Origin: Rhizophlyctis rosea
Taxonomy: Eukaryota > Chytridiomycota > Chytridiomycetes > Rhizophlyctidales > Rhizophlyctidaceae
NCBI GenBank assembly: GCA_027596075.1
Contig: JADGJC010000144.1
Span: 12,300-76,299 of the forward strand
Direction of reading: 5' to 3'
Length of the DNA stretch: 64,000 nt
The notes beneath the pieces were generated by a model. The model saw nothing but the letters and a program-made list of their open reading frames with translations, did no database searches and was not told the origin of the DNA. Positions 32,580 to 44,872 of this stretch are shown piece by piece. Positions within the stretch are counted from its first letter, which is position 1, and each line of letters begins with the position of its first letter. The translations under genes and the position numbers were made by a program.

Positions 32580-34994
32580 CTATTCTCGACATCCCTCCTC
32601 TGCCAGCACAAGACCCGAATCATTCCTTCCCAATCTCTTGCCTCCAAATCGTCTTGCCATCCACCCCACATGCTCAAAACCTACATTTCCCAAACTTTTA
32701 TCCAATACTACTGCTTCCGGCGTCAACGTAACTCCTTCCCTCGATGGCACTACCTCCTCCACACCAACCTCCTCACACTCATACTCCACAACACCCGCTC
32801 CATCCCTCTCCCCACCACCAGAAACAAACACCTTCCCCTTCCCATTTTTCGCCACAACATGCAACGAACAAGTTCGCGGTCGACTCATCTCTGAGTTCAT
32901 ATCACCACCATCCAATCGTCCCTCCAAAACAATACTTTGACCATTCTGCACCTCGAACGACTCGATTGTACCGGAGGGCGTTGTGATGCATTTACCTATG
33001 AAGTGCGGGTGGGGTGGGAGGGAGAGGAGGTGACGAGGGAAGAAGAGGCGTTTTAGAGAGGAGCGGAGGGTAGTGGGGAGGAAAGTGGATTTGGGGAGGC
33101 GGGTGAGGGTTACGGTTATTGTTGCGGGGCTGTGGGGTGGTGATATTGGCCTGTGAGTAATGGAATGTTTTATTCTTGCGTGAGATTCAGACGTTTTGAA
33201 CAATTGATCCGTGGAAGTCACAAAAGATGAACTTACAACTGCCCATACAAATCCAACTTCACAGTGCCATCTTCTGCGGACACTCTCGGGGCCACCGCCA
33301 TCTCATTTTGCATCCATACAACGTCTCCAATCTTCACCGTTACTTGCATCAATACATCCGTCAGACCATATCCTTCCCCCAGACGGAGATCACGCAACGA
33401 TTTCAGATGGATGACCGTGTGCCGGTCTGAGGGAGGGAGCAGGGATGCGGGCGCGGGAGGTGGGTGCGGTTGAGTTGCGGCTTCGTAGAGGTCAGATACG
33501 AAACGGACTTTTTTGGGCGGTTTTTGTGGATTTGTTGGACGACGGCGGGAGGGGAAGTGGCCTAGGATGTGGTTGATGATGGATGAGGAGGTGGAGACGT
33601 GACGTTGTTGCGGGATGATTGAGCGGATTGATTTGGTTGTGGGAATGGTTTCGAGGTCGGAAGGCGTGATTTCGTCGGCGTCGATTTCGCTGAATGTTTC
33701 ATCATCTTCCTCCAGGTCTTCCTCCATACCATCATCCATGCAGTTTTCCATCCTATTTGAAGGAATGGATTCCTCCGATGTTCCCACCTTCTCCGCACGT
33801 TCAAATTGTTCGCCGTCCAGCTCGTCCGTTTCATTCAAAACTTCGTCACTATCGGATCCTTCCGACGCTGTTGTTGGCACACTCGATGTTCGCGCCCTAC
33901 TCCAGCCCCATCGCAGCCGGCTCAAAATAGTTCCTCCAATAGCTTTACCCTTGCCCGCCTCAGCCGCCTTTTCAATCCATTTGGCATTGGTTTGATCCTC
34001 ATCGAGCGTTCGACCGGGGCCGACTTCGGCGGTTCCATCGTCCTTTTCCGTGTGGAGCCCACCATGCCCAACCGTTCCATGACCATCTCCTTCCACTACA
34101 TCATCCGCCACATGTTGCGTGGTGGGAGTGTGAGCTTCATGATCTTTGACAGGAGGAACAGCCTGTGCTTCGTCTTCCACCTTCTCCAAAACATGTGCTG
34201 CCACACCGTCAGTGAGGTGACAATCTGTGCTATGATACCCCGGCGAAATCACTTCCTCCACATGATCTAAGCTCCGCACATCAATTGTACCATCCACCTC
34301 CTCAGATGCATTACCACTAAACTTCGCAACCCCATCCCACTTCCCTCCATCAACACATATACTCTTATTGTCGCTTGCCCGACCCTCACCAGACTCCACG
34401 TCCTTCCCCAAACAGTCATCAAGCGTTGATCGACTTTCCCATCGGGCACATACATTGGCCACATGACTGTTCGACCTCGTACGAACAGGCGTGATATCGG
34501 CCTTCTCCGCCGCGGCTGCAGCCATACAGCGCTCCTCCCATAACGACTTGATGGAATTTACGTGGACAGTTGTACGCGCAATTGTTGTGGTGTTGCATTC
34601 TTTGTCGTGAAGAGGTTGAATTGTGCCGCTTCGAAGCTGTTGGGCGGGGGTGTTCACGTGATGAATGGTATGTTGAGAAAGCTGAGTGGGAGTTGATGGA
34701 GCTTCTATGATGGAATTTGACCTGGTGAGAGTTGGGGAGTCTTGTAGAGTTGCTTGCGGCTGTTCAAATCGAGGGAATTGTTCCGAAGATGGATGCATAT
34801 TGTTGAATAGGAAAGTCATTAGCTAAAGAGGCCCCACATCAAAACACAAGTTGACAAACCCTTACCGCAAGAACCGTTTTCGTCATCCACATCCGTCTAC
34901 TCTTCACCAGTCCAGACGATCGCAGAAACGCCAAATCGTCCGGTATGGACGTCCCGCTACGCGGTGATGGGTCTTCAATGATATCATCAGCCAT
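32580..34994 (-). CDS. Large unrecognised protein with Ser/Glu-rich body and beta-rich C-terminal part
   Basis: Exons 34994..34866, 34822..33237 and 33150..32580 join in phase to 761 residues. The first exon gives MADDIIEDPSPRSG and RSSGLVKSRRMWM. Residues about 60-440 are low complexity, acidic and Ser/Thr-rich (EEDLEEDDETFSEIDADEIT). From about 480 the text becomes ordered and strand-like: DRHTVIHLKSLRDLRLGEGY, GLTDVLMQVTVKIGDVVWMQ and later HFIGKCITTPSGTIESFEVQ, NGQSIVLEGRLDGG. This may be a C2-like or other beta-sandwich domain split by an intron, but I cannot name a family. The SRRRPTNPQKPPKKVRF motif resembles a PP1-docking RVxF-type site (KKVRF). A scaffold or signalling role is a guess. 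Confidence 0.6.
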
Positions 34995-35937
34995 CTTTTT
35001 GCTGGAACTTTCCCTCAGATATATGTATGCAGTAGTCAGTCAAGCTGAAGAGAGGGATAGATCAATTTGAATTTTAGTTGAGCATTTGGGGAAGTCTCGA
35101 GAGGACGGGCAAACAGAGGAGCGGCGAATCTGTGGATCTAATTGCTGACCAAGAATTGGTGGTTCGGGCCAAGCGGCGCGCAAGCCACGTTAAACTTGGA
35201 GCCTTACTCTTTGAGAATGTCCATTACATTTCAACAGCGAAGAGATGGTGGAGTGGGAAATGTGATGTACGCTATCTTCTCAAGTCCGCCTCAGGTACGG
35301 AGTTGCCATCCTTGTCGTAACCTTTCAACTTGATATTTCTGAGCATTTGGCGAAAGACTACATTTCACTCCATGTTGAAAGGCCGGTGCCCGCTGGACCG
35401 ATCTGGAATGGTGACCCCAAATGCATGCATCCTTCGACAAGCCTTTTGTCTCATCGTTTGGGTCATAATCGGTTTTGCGGATCACTTGCTCAATTTGTCT
35501 GGGAACATTTGGTAGCCAACTACCAGCCACCTGGCTCGTACTTCGTAGCAAATTCGCCGCCATAGCAGAGAACAACGGAACAACCCGACCGATCCCATGG
35601 ATCCAAATGAAAACAAAAGACTTTATTACTTGTACGTTCACATAAAAGAAAAGCACATAAAAAGAAAGAAAAGGAACGGGCAAAGATACTGCGTTCTACA
35701 TATCTCCAACAAAAAGAAAGAAACAACAAAGCAAAAAGAACTTACTCTGTCGAAATTTGCTTATGTTTTGCCTGCCAACTCCTAGCTCGAAAGAAATGAT
35801 GCACAAACCCTCCCCCCGAGTGATGATTGAAGAAGGCACCAAGAAGAACTACCGCAACAAAAATACTATACATGAACAAACCCGGTCAAAAAAAATACAA
35901 AACCCCAACCAGAATTCCCATCCTTAACATCCCTCCT
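34995..35937. other. Intergenic, no supported gene
   Basis: Shared 5' flank of the preceding gene and 3' flank of the ceramide synthase gene. Short frames on both strands lack ATG starts or domains. Confidence 0.5.
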
Positions 35938-37867
35938 TCACTCGGGCCTCACAACCCTCCTCTTCCTCCTCCTTCTCGGCCTCTGCTTACTAATTGCCCC
36001 AGCCTCCCCCTCAGCTTCCTTCCCCGTATCATCCCATCCATCTTCCGCTTCACCTTCCCCACCAACAGCAACCAACTCTTGCTTCTCCCCGTCCCTCTTC
36101 TTCACCCCACCACTCCCAACCTCCTCAACCCACACATCCCCATCCCCCTCTTGACTTCCCTCCTCCCAGCCCCTCTTAGCCTTCCCACTCCCATTCTCCG
36201 ACCCCACAAACACGTCCCGCTCCTTCTCCTCACCCTCCGCCAGCCCCTCCTTCCCTTCGCCCACATCACTCTCCTCCCCATCACTCCTAACATCCCCCGC
36301 AACCTCCCCAACAACAACAACCTTATAAATAACCTTCACAACCATCGCCCCCCACAACACCATCAGCAGCTCCAACACAACAAACATGGCAATAAACCCG
36401 TACCAGACGTTGTAGGACCACCATGCGCCGGTGCCCCACGGGTCGAAGAATCGGTATTTTGGGGAGATGTGGAGGAACGGGTCGACTATTATGCTGTGGA
36501 GGAGGAGGATGACGTGGTAGTGGCGGGTGATGAACCAGGAGAGGGTGAAGATTCCGAAGATGGGCGTGGAGAGGTGGGAGAGGTTGGGGGCGTATTTTGT
36601 TACCTGGGGGTGGGTGGGGGGGAGTTGGGTTTTTGAGTGAAATGTGTTTCGGGATGGATCAGCGAGCGAGTTGAGCAACTCTTACCCCGCTTTCACCTAA
36701 CATAGTGCCCACATTTTAACAACATCAAATCCTCACCTTAGCAGCCGGCAACCAAATATCCGCCACATCCATCAACGTCATCGTCACATGCCCCATCCGC
36801 GTGAAGTTCATCATGTAACTCGCAACCACGAGTGCAATCGTTAAGACGTGGTGGATCATTGACGCTGCGGCGTCCGGGCGAGGTGGGGGAGGCAGTTTCT
36901 TCGGTCCTGGTCCAATTCCATTCTCTTTCATTGTGATGGCCTCCCGCGCTTGACGGACGCGGTACCGGTGGTGCATGTAGAGTTCGTAGCAGAGGTAGAG
37001 CATGTGGTGGATCCAGTAGGCTAATTGGGTCAGGTAGAAGAGCTGTGGGGGTTTTGGTGTGGGGATATGAGAAGATGGGAGAATGGTAAGCCATGGCGTG
37101 TATGGCATCAAGAGTCCCCTACAGGTTGTCCATTTAGCCACAGGCATAGCTACGCCCATGTAACGGACGCATGTCCGCCAGAAATGTGGAATTCTAGCAT
37201 GCACCATGACAGTTCACACGCCAAACAGGATTCATCCACAGCACATTTCAGCAGACCCGAAGTTGACTGAAGCTCGATTCTGCATCATGCAAAACCCATC
37301 TCGAAAATCGGTTTCCTCACCCTCCACCCAACCGCCCTCCCACTCGTCTGTCGCAAAGCGAAAATCACAATGCTAAGAAAAACCCACCTTAAACTCCGGC
37401 GTCAAAGTAACATCCCTAACAGGATACCCCTTCCACAACCACCCAAACGCCTCCCTATCCCCCCACAACATCCCCCAATACTTCTCCCTCCACATCAACC
37501 CCAACCCAACCGCACAACTCCCCGCATGCCACAAACACAACCAAAGCTGTTCGGAAAACTTATGCAGCGTCGTCTGGTACCGTTGCATCGATGGGGGTGG
37601 TGTGGAGATTGTCGGTTTAGATGATAACGATGCGAGAGAGGATGTTCCTTCTGGGGAAGCTTTGTGACTGTTGGGTTGGGGGATGTGGAAGGGTGTTGTG
37701 TGTTGTGCGAGGAAGGGCGCGAGGGTGTGGGTTACCCAGTGGCGGAGGGCGAGGATGAGGAGTGTTAGGAGGATTGTAGGGAGGATGTCTGTTGGGGATT
37801 TTGAGCAGAGGGAGGGGGAGGTGGATGTGCAGTGGAGGAGGGAGTTGAGAGGTTGTGGTAGGAGCAT
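35938..37867 (-). CDS. LAG1: Ceramide synthase (LAG1/LAC1 type, TLC domain)
   Basis: Exons 37867..37388, 37042..36737 and 36603..35938 join at phase 0 and give 483 residues. The Lag motif is clear: LFYLTQLAYWIHHMLYLCYE, then SMIHHVLTIALVVASYMMNF with the paired His (about 224-225), then HVTMTLMDVADIWLPAAK, the acidic cluster. Several hydrophobic helices flank it, including FGIFTLSWFITRHYHVILLL. It should acylate sphingoid bases with acyl-CoA in the ER membrane. The C-terminal tail, residues about 360-483, is long, charged and ends in a run of Arg/Lys (RPRRRRKRR), which may be an ER-retention or regulatory tail. The homeobox-like insert of some animal enzymes is absent. Which acyl-chain length it prefers cannot be told. 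Confidence 0.92.
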
Positions 37868-40499
37868 GATTATGTGACTTCGTTCTGGGGGGAAGTCTGT
37901 GGATGCGGGCGAAGGGGATGTTGGATATGGTGACTAGGTTATGGGTGAGGCATACGATTGCTGATTAGCAACGGAACCGGTGAAAATGACAGGTAGCACG
38001 ATTGATGAACTGAACATTGTGTATTTTGGCAGGATGTCAAACTCACCTCAGTGCAGAGTGTGTGGGAATTGACACACTGCTGGGAATGTGTGCGTGTGAA
38101 GAGGAGGTGCCGTGTCCGTCCGCCTCCGATTTATGCGATGTCTCAGGTTTCAATGCGTGTGTCGTATGTGTTTGTGTCAATCGATCAAAAGCAGATGACT
38201 TGGCTGCGCGGTTGGTGGACCTCTCTCAAATCTACGGGTCCTATTATACCGTGTATGTACAACCAGACAAACAGTTACTAATGTGAAAGGAAGAACTTCC
38301 CCAAACGTCAACCCGATGAATATATCACATGAAATGCCCTGTTTGCTTTGGTCGTCGTTGACATGTGTAATGGATGACCTCACTCACCAGAAGGACCCCT
38401 CCTGACTTGTCTTTGATGTTGGGGACGTGTCAACAGACGCGTTTCCCTGGTGGTGGATGGTGGTTTCAATTGGAGACGGGCAGGAAATTCGATCTCGGCG
38501 TTCCGTCTCGTGTAATGGCAAAGAAGAAGGTCCAATGTGCAATGGAGATTGGGAGCAAAACAAGCAAGCGATTGCAATGGAGGCGGCAGGAGCAGAGAGA
38601 AGTATTTCCGTGATTCACCCACACTTTGTCATTGGAAATGCCTCTGGCAAGAGCTGTATGGCGGACCAATTTCAAATGCGGGCCGACATAGTCTGCGTTA
38701 TCGCAGCACATTTGTACTGTGGCTACCGTCCTCCTTTTTCCTTCCTTCCTTTTTTTGCTGACCCATCGCCAACCCTCCCATCACTGGCCTCCGAGCGAAT
38801 CCGTGTGTAAGTCACTGGCCACACAATACGACGCGTCCCGGAGAAACTTTGCCGGCCCGACGTGTTGTCCGTCGTTTGATAAGTTGAACCATGACAGATG
38901 CGGTTACCCGGGCCAAGGGTCTCAGGGTCACTGCCGCCATGGATGACAAGGATGTGCATGGCCGCCGTGGCCGCCGATTGATCAATGCTTGTCAATCAGA
39001 CTGTCGCTCCCTCACAACCAGCAAATCGCATTCATCCAAGAATCAAGACCTGAATCAATTGAACATCCCAGTAGAAGACATGTTTGAATCAAGAGAAATC
39101 GGAAGTGGTGCTGATGCCGATTCCCACCTGATGTCATCCTGGGAACAAAGGAAAGTTCCCAAATTCTGAGCGCTGACCAATCTTCAATTGCCGTCGTACC
39201 ACCAACCTTGTGTTGGTTCGATAAAGGCAACTCGTTGCACAGACTGACATGTGGCTTGACGATTTGTTATATGCTTACCCAACTCTCGGAAGCAGGAGCG
39301 GAAAATTGCACTTCCGGTCGGTACGTGCGGCAAATCCAAGTTCCACACTGGAACTTCGAGCGGTTGTCCGATAGGACCCTCGCGAACATGGGGTCCAAGC
39401 GCCCCACATGCAAATGGCAAATACACATACCTCAAACCTACCACAAACCGCAATCATTCGGAAGCTCAAATAACCTTCCGGTATCAAAAGCCCCGCCCCC
39501 TATTCAGCGCATATATGCAGATCGCTTGCCTGAGCAAAGCTGAGGAATATATTGGGTTTCAGACCGGCAAGACTCAAATAGAAATGCCATAAGTATTACA
39601 ACTCGCATCATTAACTGCAACACTACAGAAACACAAGATGTAACCGAATCAAGACATGTCTAGAATGTACAAAGAGCCATGTCTGAATGCAATCAATGTC
39701 GGTCTGGCATCACTCACACTCATCACCATCAAACTGATGGCTGGACTGTGGCTGGATGGCTTCATTGACGAGAGGTACCTCAGCTGCTCACCCACCAAGT
39801 ATCGTAACTTGGTGCCGTTCCTCTCCCTTCCGATATAAAAAGGCAGACATTGAACTTTACTGGCCATATGCAACATCAGATATATGAGATATTTGTAATT
39901 GCTTGTCATCGAGCACTAAATAAGGTGTATCCGAGTCTGCTGTTCCAGCGGCCGATGGTGGGTGAACTCATTGGGTCGAGGCCTGCTCGTGAAAAATTTC
40001 GGAACCGCTAAGCTGGCCGACTTTCGTTGCATGGGTTCGGGTTTTCAGAGTGCGAAATCAGCTCTGAAGTCATATCTCTTTGTAAACTACTTTGGCTTCT
40101 TCCTCCCGCTTCCTTTCCAAGTTCGTGCCTCCACTTCCATCCTTCAACTCGTGTGAAGACTCGTCAAGACTGGGACGTACGCATCAAGGACCGCCGCAAA
40201 GAACGTGCGAGTACATGGCGCAACCCACAAATAGCTGGACTAAAAACTGTGCAAGCGCCCAAATCAACGGCTTTGGCCAGGAGAGCGCCGCGGCGGCCCT
40301 CATGAAGAGCTCGGAAAGCTTGGCCACCTTCAAAACACTGGTGCACAACCATAGCCATGTTGTGAAATTCGCCGACAGCGTTTCGCAGTCAAAGGTTCTC
40401 AGATGCCATCGACGAAAGATTTACACAGGTGAATTCTACATACAAAAATCTTTCGTCTCCTCCGACTCCCCTTATCCGCCAACCACCATCCCTCAAAAC
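37868..40499. other. Gene-poor intergenic region, 2.6 kb
   Basis: No frame on either strand has domain support. The best ATG frames are 38891..39169 (+), 92 codons without recognisable features, and an extension of plus frames at 40092 that is only the antisense shadow of the MICU last exon. The region contains AT-rich patches and short repeats but no element I can name. Confidence 0.45.
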
Positions 40500-42381
40500 C
40501 TACGCATCCGGATCCCTAACACACTTCCAAACCCTCTTGAAATACTCCGTAACATTCGTGTCCCTACTACTCCTCAACCCCCTCGAATGCCTCGTGCTCA
40601 TCACCTCGCTATAAAACTCATCCACATCCAAATGCCCATCCCTGTCCGTATCAAATATATGGAAAATGAGATCAACCTGTGTCGGTGTCAGTTCCGTCCT
40701 CGTTACTGCCGCCACGATACGGCGGAAATCGTCTTTGGAGAAGCCGCCGCCCATGGAGGTGTAGTATTTGTAGGCGAGGCCCAGGTCGTGGAGGCGGGTC
40801 CGGATCATGTGGTCGAATTCTGGGGGGGTTTGAGGGAGTTTTGATTTGGTGGTAAGGAGTCATTGGTGTTTTCATCCTCCGTTTCTATCACCAAGCCTAC
40901 GCAGCGACCTCCCCACATGACTCACCATAGAATTGCCCGAACGAGACCCTCTCCTCATACTGCGGCAAATTCTCTACCCGCTCCGCCAAATGCTTAAGCC
41001 GCTTCTCCTCCGCATACGAGATGATCGACAATCCAAAGTCCTTCATGCTGATCGTCTCATTGCTCGGCTCCACGTCAAATTGGTAGAACTCCAATTTGAG
41101 GATCTCGAGGTTGAGTCGTCTCATGAAGTCTGATGTCATTTTGGAAAGGGATTATCACCTTCTGTGAAGGGGCCATAGCTTCCAAACTGATGTGGCAGAG
41201 CAAAAATCATGCCCCCAACCTACCAGTAAAATCATCAAACGTCAGCACCTTGTCCCCCTCCTCTCCAAAAAACAGCTTGTTGATTCCCGTGTGACTCAGA
41301 TTGATGGCTTCTCGTTGCTTGTTCCCTAAACGAGCAAGTGCACCGAGACTAGCCGTATGGTGCGCCATAATGCGGGTGAACTCGTGTTTGGAGACGGTGC
41401 CGTCGCCGTCGAAATCGAAGAGTTTGAAAGAGATCTTCCAGTGGTATTCGGGTGCTGGACATTGAATGTGAGGTTGGTATTTCTCAAGGGCGAAGGGTCA
41501 TTGTAGAAGAATGAATCTGATGCCACTTACTGCCTAGTAGGCAGAGGAAAACAAGGTATTCGTCGTAGCTGATGAGACCGTCTGGGAAAGGAGACAGTAA
41601 GCCACGGGTTCTGTTGATTGCAGACCCGCACGAAGCAGTCCCCCACCTCCATCCGTGTCTGCTAGCTGGAAGAAGGCTTTTGTTGTTGGTGCCAGTATTG
41701 GAGGCCGTCCTTCATTCTGCAGAACAAAACACGTGTGGAAATGAATACTGACGGCACACTCCACACACATTCAAGACTACTTGGAACACACACATACATC
41801 TTGGAAATATCGGTACGGGATCAGTGAACGGATGAAATCCTCTGGCGTCATGAAGAATTGACCGCTTTTGCGCTAATTTCGAAACACTGTTGGGGGTGCG
41901 CTCTCCAAAAAATATTCTTTGATGGACATACCACAGAAGCGAAATATTGAAACACTTTGAGAGGGTGGGAGAATTTTCGGATCTCTTCAAAATTTTGCTT
42001 TTAGACTTCGTCCCGGCTTGGTGCAACTTCAACCCAATGCCTACTGTTCTCATAGTTGCCTATCCGTTCGACTTTCCATTGCTCAAATACCTAAATTCAT
42101 ACAACTTTGAGCTGAGGGGTTACCAGGTGTAAGCGGCGTTGTTTTCCTACAGTCTTATCCTCTGTCTCCGTCGCCTCACACTGCACGCCAGCAGGTGCGT
42201 TTCGTGCTGCGACCCCATAATATGTTACACCAGAAAAGACAGCGAGTGCAGCCGCCCACGGTAGTAGAGACGGACGCACTACGCGTTGCTGTTGTGTTGT
42301 TGCTGTTGCGAATGATCGCGAAGGGAGACATGAGTAAAGAGGTCTGGAGGCGATGAGACGTGTGGCGGGGCGTAATGACAT
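40500..42381 (-). CDS. MICU1: MICU1-like regulator of the mitochondrial calcium uniporter
   Basis: Nine exons join in phase (42381..42124, 42090..42045, 41984..41932, 41872..41798, 41716..41647, 41581..41531, 41454..41224, 41129..40926, 40819..40500) to 435 residues. The N-terminus is a classic mitochondrial presequence (MSLRPATRLIASRPLYSCLP) followed by one membrane helix (LPWAAALAVFSGVTYYGVAA). MICU landmarks follow: NYENKIRKFSHPLKVFQYFA, FMTPEDFIRSLIP, three EF-hand loops DTDGDGLISYDE (about 164-175), DFDGDGTVSKHE (198-209) and DTDRDGHLDVDE (386-397), and the C-terminal YFKRVWKCVRD. It should gate MCU in the intermembrane space. Animal MICU1 has two functional loops; the first loop here is canonical where animals are degenerate. 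No MCU gene lies in this window. Confidence 0.93.
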
Positions 42382-43423
42382 TGCGGAGCAGGAGCCAAGA
42401 ACGGGGGTTGGGGAGATACGTTGTGCGTGAAGGGTAGAGAAAAAGGATAGGTAGTTGGGCCAGTGCGGGTGTGACTAAGTAGTTTTTGTAAAGATGATCG
42501 CGAAGGAAATAAGGTTGGTTTGGGGCGGAACGTGCGACGGATGTGCAACAACAATTGTTCTGGTGGCACAGTAGACGTGGCGGAGTATTGGTATCAGCCA
42601 CCGCATCCGTTGCCTGTTTGAGACCAAACAGAGGACGCCAGGGGGCAAACCAGCTTCTTCCCTCAATTTTCTCTTGTACATCGCATTCCACTATGTAGAA
42701 TACTAAACTTCCTTTCTCATTTCCTTACTTGCATATTCGCTCGTACCTTTCTCTCCCATGCTACCATCTTTTTGATTCGCCCACTGCCTTCTTTCCTTCG
42801 CTACCGAGAACGGATGAGCCTTTTTCGGTATTGGATTCGTCGGTCGGACAACCCTGGGCCAAGACTTCGACCACGACAATGGAATCAGCACTCCATAAGC
42901 CTTCGCTGTCCTTCTTCAACAGTCCTGATCTTTTGGCATGCGGGTCTTGGGGTAACCAGTCCCCCTCGTGACCATTCCTTTCCCGGTTACACCCTCGCAA
43001 GAGGTGGCCCTTTGGATAAATGAGCCGCAATTCGGGTGGCAGAGACTCGTGTGCTGGAAGGGAAGACGGACTTATGCCTTTCGACTTTATAGTTTTGGTG
43101 CGGTTCGCGACGTGAGTATACCCTCTGCTTGTTCCTCTTCGGTGTTAATTCAGCTTGGTAATATTTCCTCTTCCTTTGGTAGATTACCTCTTCGCGGTAC
43201 ATTCAAGGCATTATTTCCTCCGATTGCGGAACGTAACCAAGTGGCCTCGAACGCCAGACTAGCGGATGCGCCCTCAGAGGAAAATGCAGCTCTCTGGTGA
43301 TGCTTGGGCTTTTTGCCAGCATGTGTCTGAAGGAGTATGGGGTACGGCCCGTCCCTGCGTCTGCCGACGTGTGATAATGCGATTGTAACATACACCGCCG
43401 CCACATGTAACATAGACCCCGGA

Positions 43424-43448
43424 TGAGCAACGTGCTTACCCGTTGCTC
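43424..43448. repeat. Inverted repeat next to the tandem array
   Basis: GAGCAACG and CGTTGCTC, 8-bp perfect arms separated by nine bases. It lies 40 bp before the 61-bp array and could form a small hairpin. Confidence 0.8.
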
Positions 43449-43487
43449 AAAGTGCTTGCATAGAGTAGAACTATGTAGTATAACATC

Positions 43488-43879
43488 CTGAGTAAGCGTG
43501 TTTACACGTTCTCAGGAGGGTTAGATTAGTGCCTTGTATTATAACCTCCTGAGTAAGCGTGTTTACACGTTCTCAGGGGGGCTGGATTAGGACGATGTAT
43601 CATAAACTCCTGAGTAAGCGTGTTTACACGTTCTCAGGGGGGCTAGATTAGGACGATGTATTATAACCTTCTGAGTAACCGTGTTTACACGCTCTCAGAA
43701 AGATAGCTTGATATCGTATCTTGTAACGCCGTGAGTAAGCGCGTTTACACGTTCTCAGGAAGGATAGCTTAGCATGGTGTATTTATAACTCCTGCATCAG
43801 CGTGTTTACACTTTCTCAGGAAGGTTAGATTGGTACCCTGTATCAAGACGTTGTGAGTAGGCGCGTTTCACGCTCTTAG
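43488..43879. repeat. 61-bp tandem repeat, seven copies, each with a hairpin core
   Basis: Units begin at about 43488, 43549, 43610, 43671, 43731, 43792 and 43853 (spacing 61, 61, 61, 60, 61, 61; the last is partial). The core reads CTGAGTAAGCGTGTTTACAC followed by GTTCTCAG; CTGAG pairs with CTCAG and CGTGT with ACACG around a TT loop. The first three or four copies are nearly identical; the last three have drifted, often with paired changes (for example GCG/CGC-type changes near the stem). Each core is followed by a variable AGATTAG-like spacer. There is no coding frame across it. Confidence 0.95.
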
Positions 43880-44838
43880 CCGCAATTCTATGCCCTTTAA
43901 CGGCATTGATTCTCCACCTCTGGGCCAATACGAAAGGCGCAGGCAAAGCAGGATTTGCTTTTATGTTTCTGGCGGTGGGACTTTCCCATCTTACTTGCCC
44001 AGCATGAAACCCTTTGCGGGTATATCTGATTTTGTTCGGAAAATTCAACTTCGATACTATTCCTGCAGGCTTAATAAGAGGGAGTTGCCTTCATCGTTAT
44101 GTTTTTCTGTTTGTGTATCGGGGGTCTGCGGAAGGGAGGGAAATTGGGGCCATGTTGGCGGTGATGAGTGAGGGAGTGTTTTGCACGTGCCGTGTCAACT
44201 TCTGAAATATTGTAGTCTGTATCCAATGAAAGACGTGGTCACTCTCTCAGTTGAATTGGCAAACGACATTTTCTATAATGCACCCCTATTTTCAGGAGCA
44301 AAAGCGCACGAAGAGCACGAAATGTTTGGGATCAATGCCCAACCTGGTGGCACAGTAGAGTGGCGGAGTGCTGACGTTAGTGACCATATCCCCGGCTATT
44401 TGCCAGCTATTGCCCAGGCGATCACCACTTGTTCACCCCCCTCCCAACTTCTTCTGCGCTTTTTCTTTCCATCTTTCCATCCACAAACATTCGCCTTCAC
44501 TTTCGACAAGCACATGCAACTCAATGCTCGACTGCAAGTCCAACTTCACTTTCAACAAGGACCTCCAACAATAAGCTGCCTTCCACCTTCCTTCACCCGC
44601 TTGGCCCTCGTTCAACACGGCGACACACCAAAGCTAAGTATCAATGTCTTCTCGTTCTCTGAAGGGCAATCAAGGGGAGTGGCAAAGAGTCGTAGTGGGC
44701 GCCTGCTGTCCGAGCTCAGCTCGTGGCCAAGTTGCTGCTGTCATCAGCGGGACTGAAGATGGAATGAGTGTATACGAGCTCCTGCTTCAGGTCGAACAAA
44801 CTGTTCGCAACGATCAAAAATGACGGGAGCGAAATGGT

Positions 44839-44872
44839 TGTCACATGTTCATTTCAAATGGAACATGTGACA
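44839..44872. repeat. Inverted repeat, 12-bp perfect arms
   Basis: TGTCACATGTTC and GAACATGTGACA flank a ten-base centre that is itself nearly palindromic (ATTTCAAATG). A partial third copy of the half-site (GGATGTCACATTC) follows directly. It could be a hairpin or a dimeric protein-binding site. Confidence 0.85.

Noticed and set aside
32314..32940. Plus-strand ATG frame of 208 codons
   Set aside because: Mostly antisense to the supported minus-strand exon 33150..32580; Ser/Pro/Thr-rich with no features.
35827..36636. Plus-strand open frame of 269 codons
   Set aside because: Antisense shadow of the ceramide synthase last exon; Pro/Leu/Arg repeats without domains.
43488..43879. CRISPR-like appearance (repeats with spacers)
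   Set aside because: Eukaryotic nuclear context, repeats and spacers both drift and the spacers are similar to each other, and no cas genes. A minisatellite fits better.
44181..44756. Plus-strand frame of 191 codons
   Set aside because: Starts with TTG, mixed irregular composition, no splice partner or domain; treated as chance.
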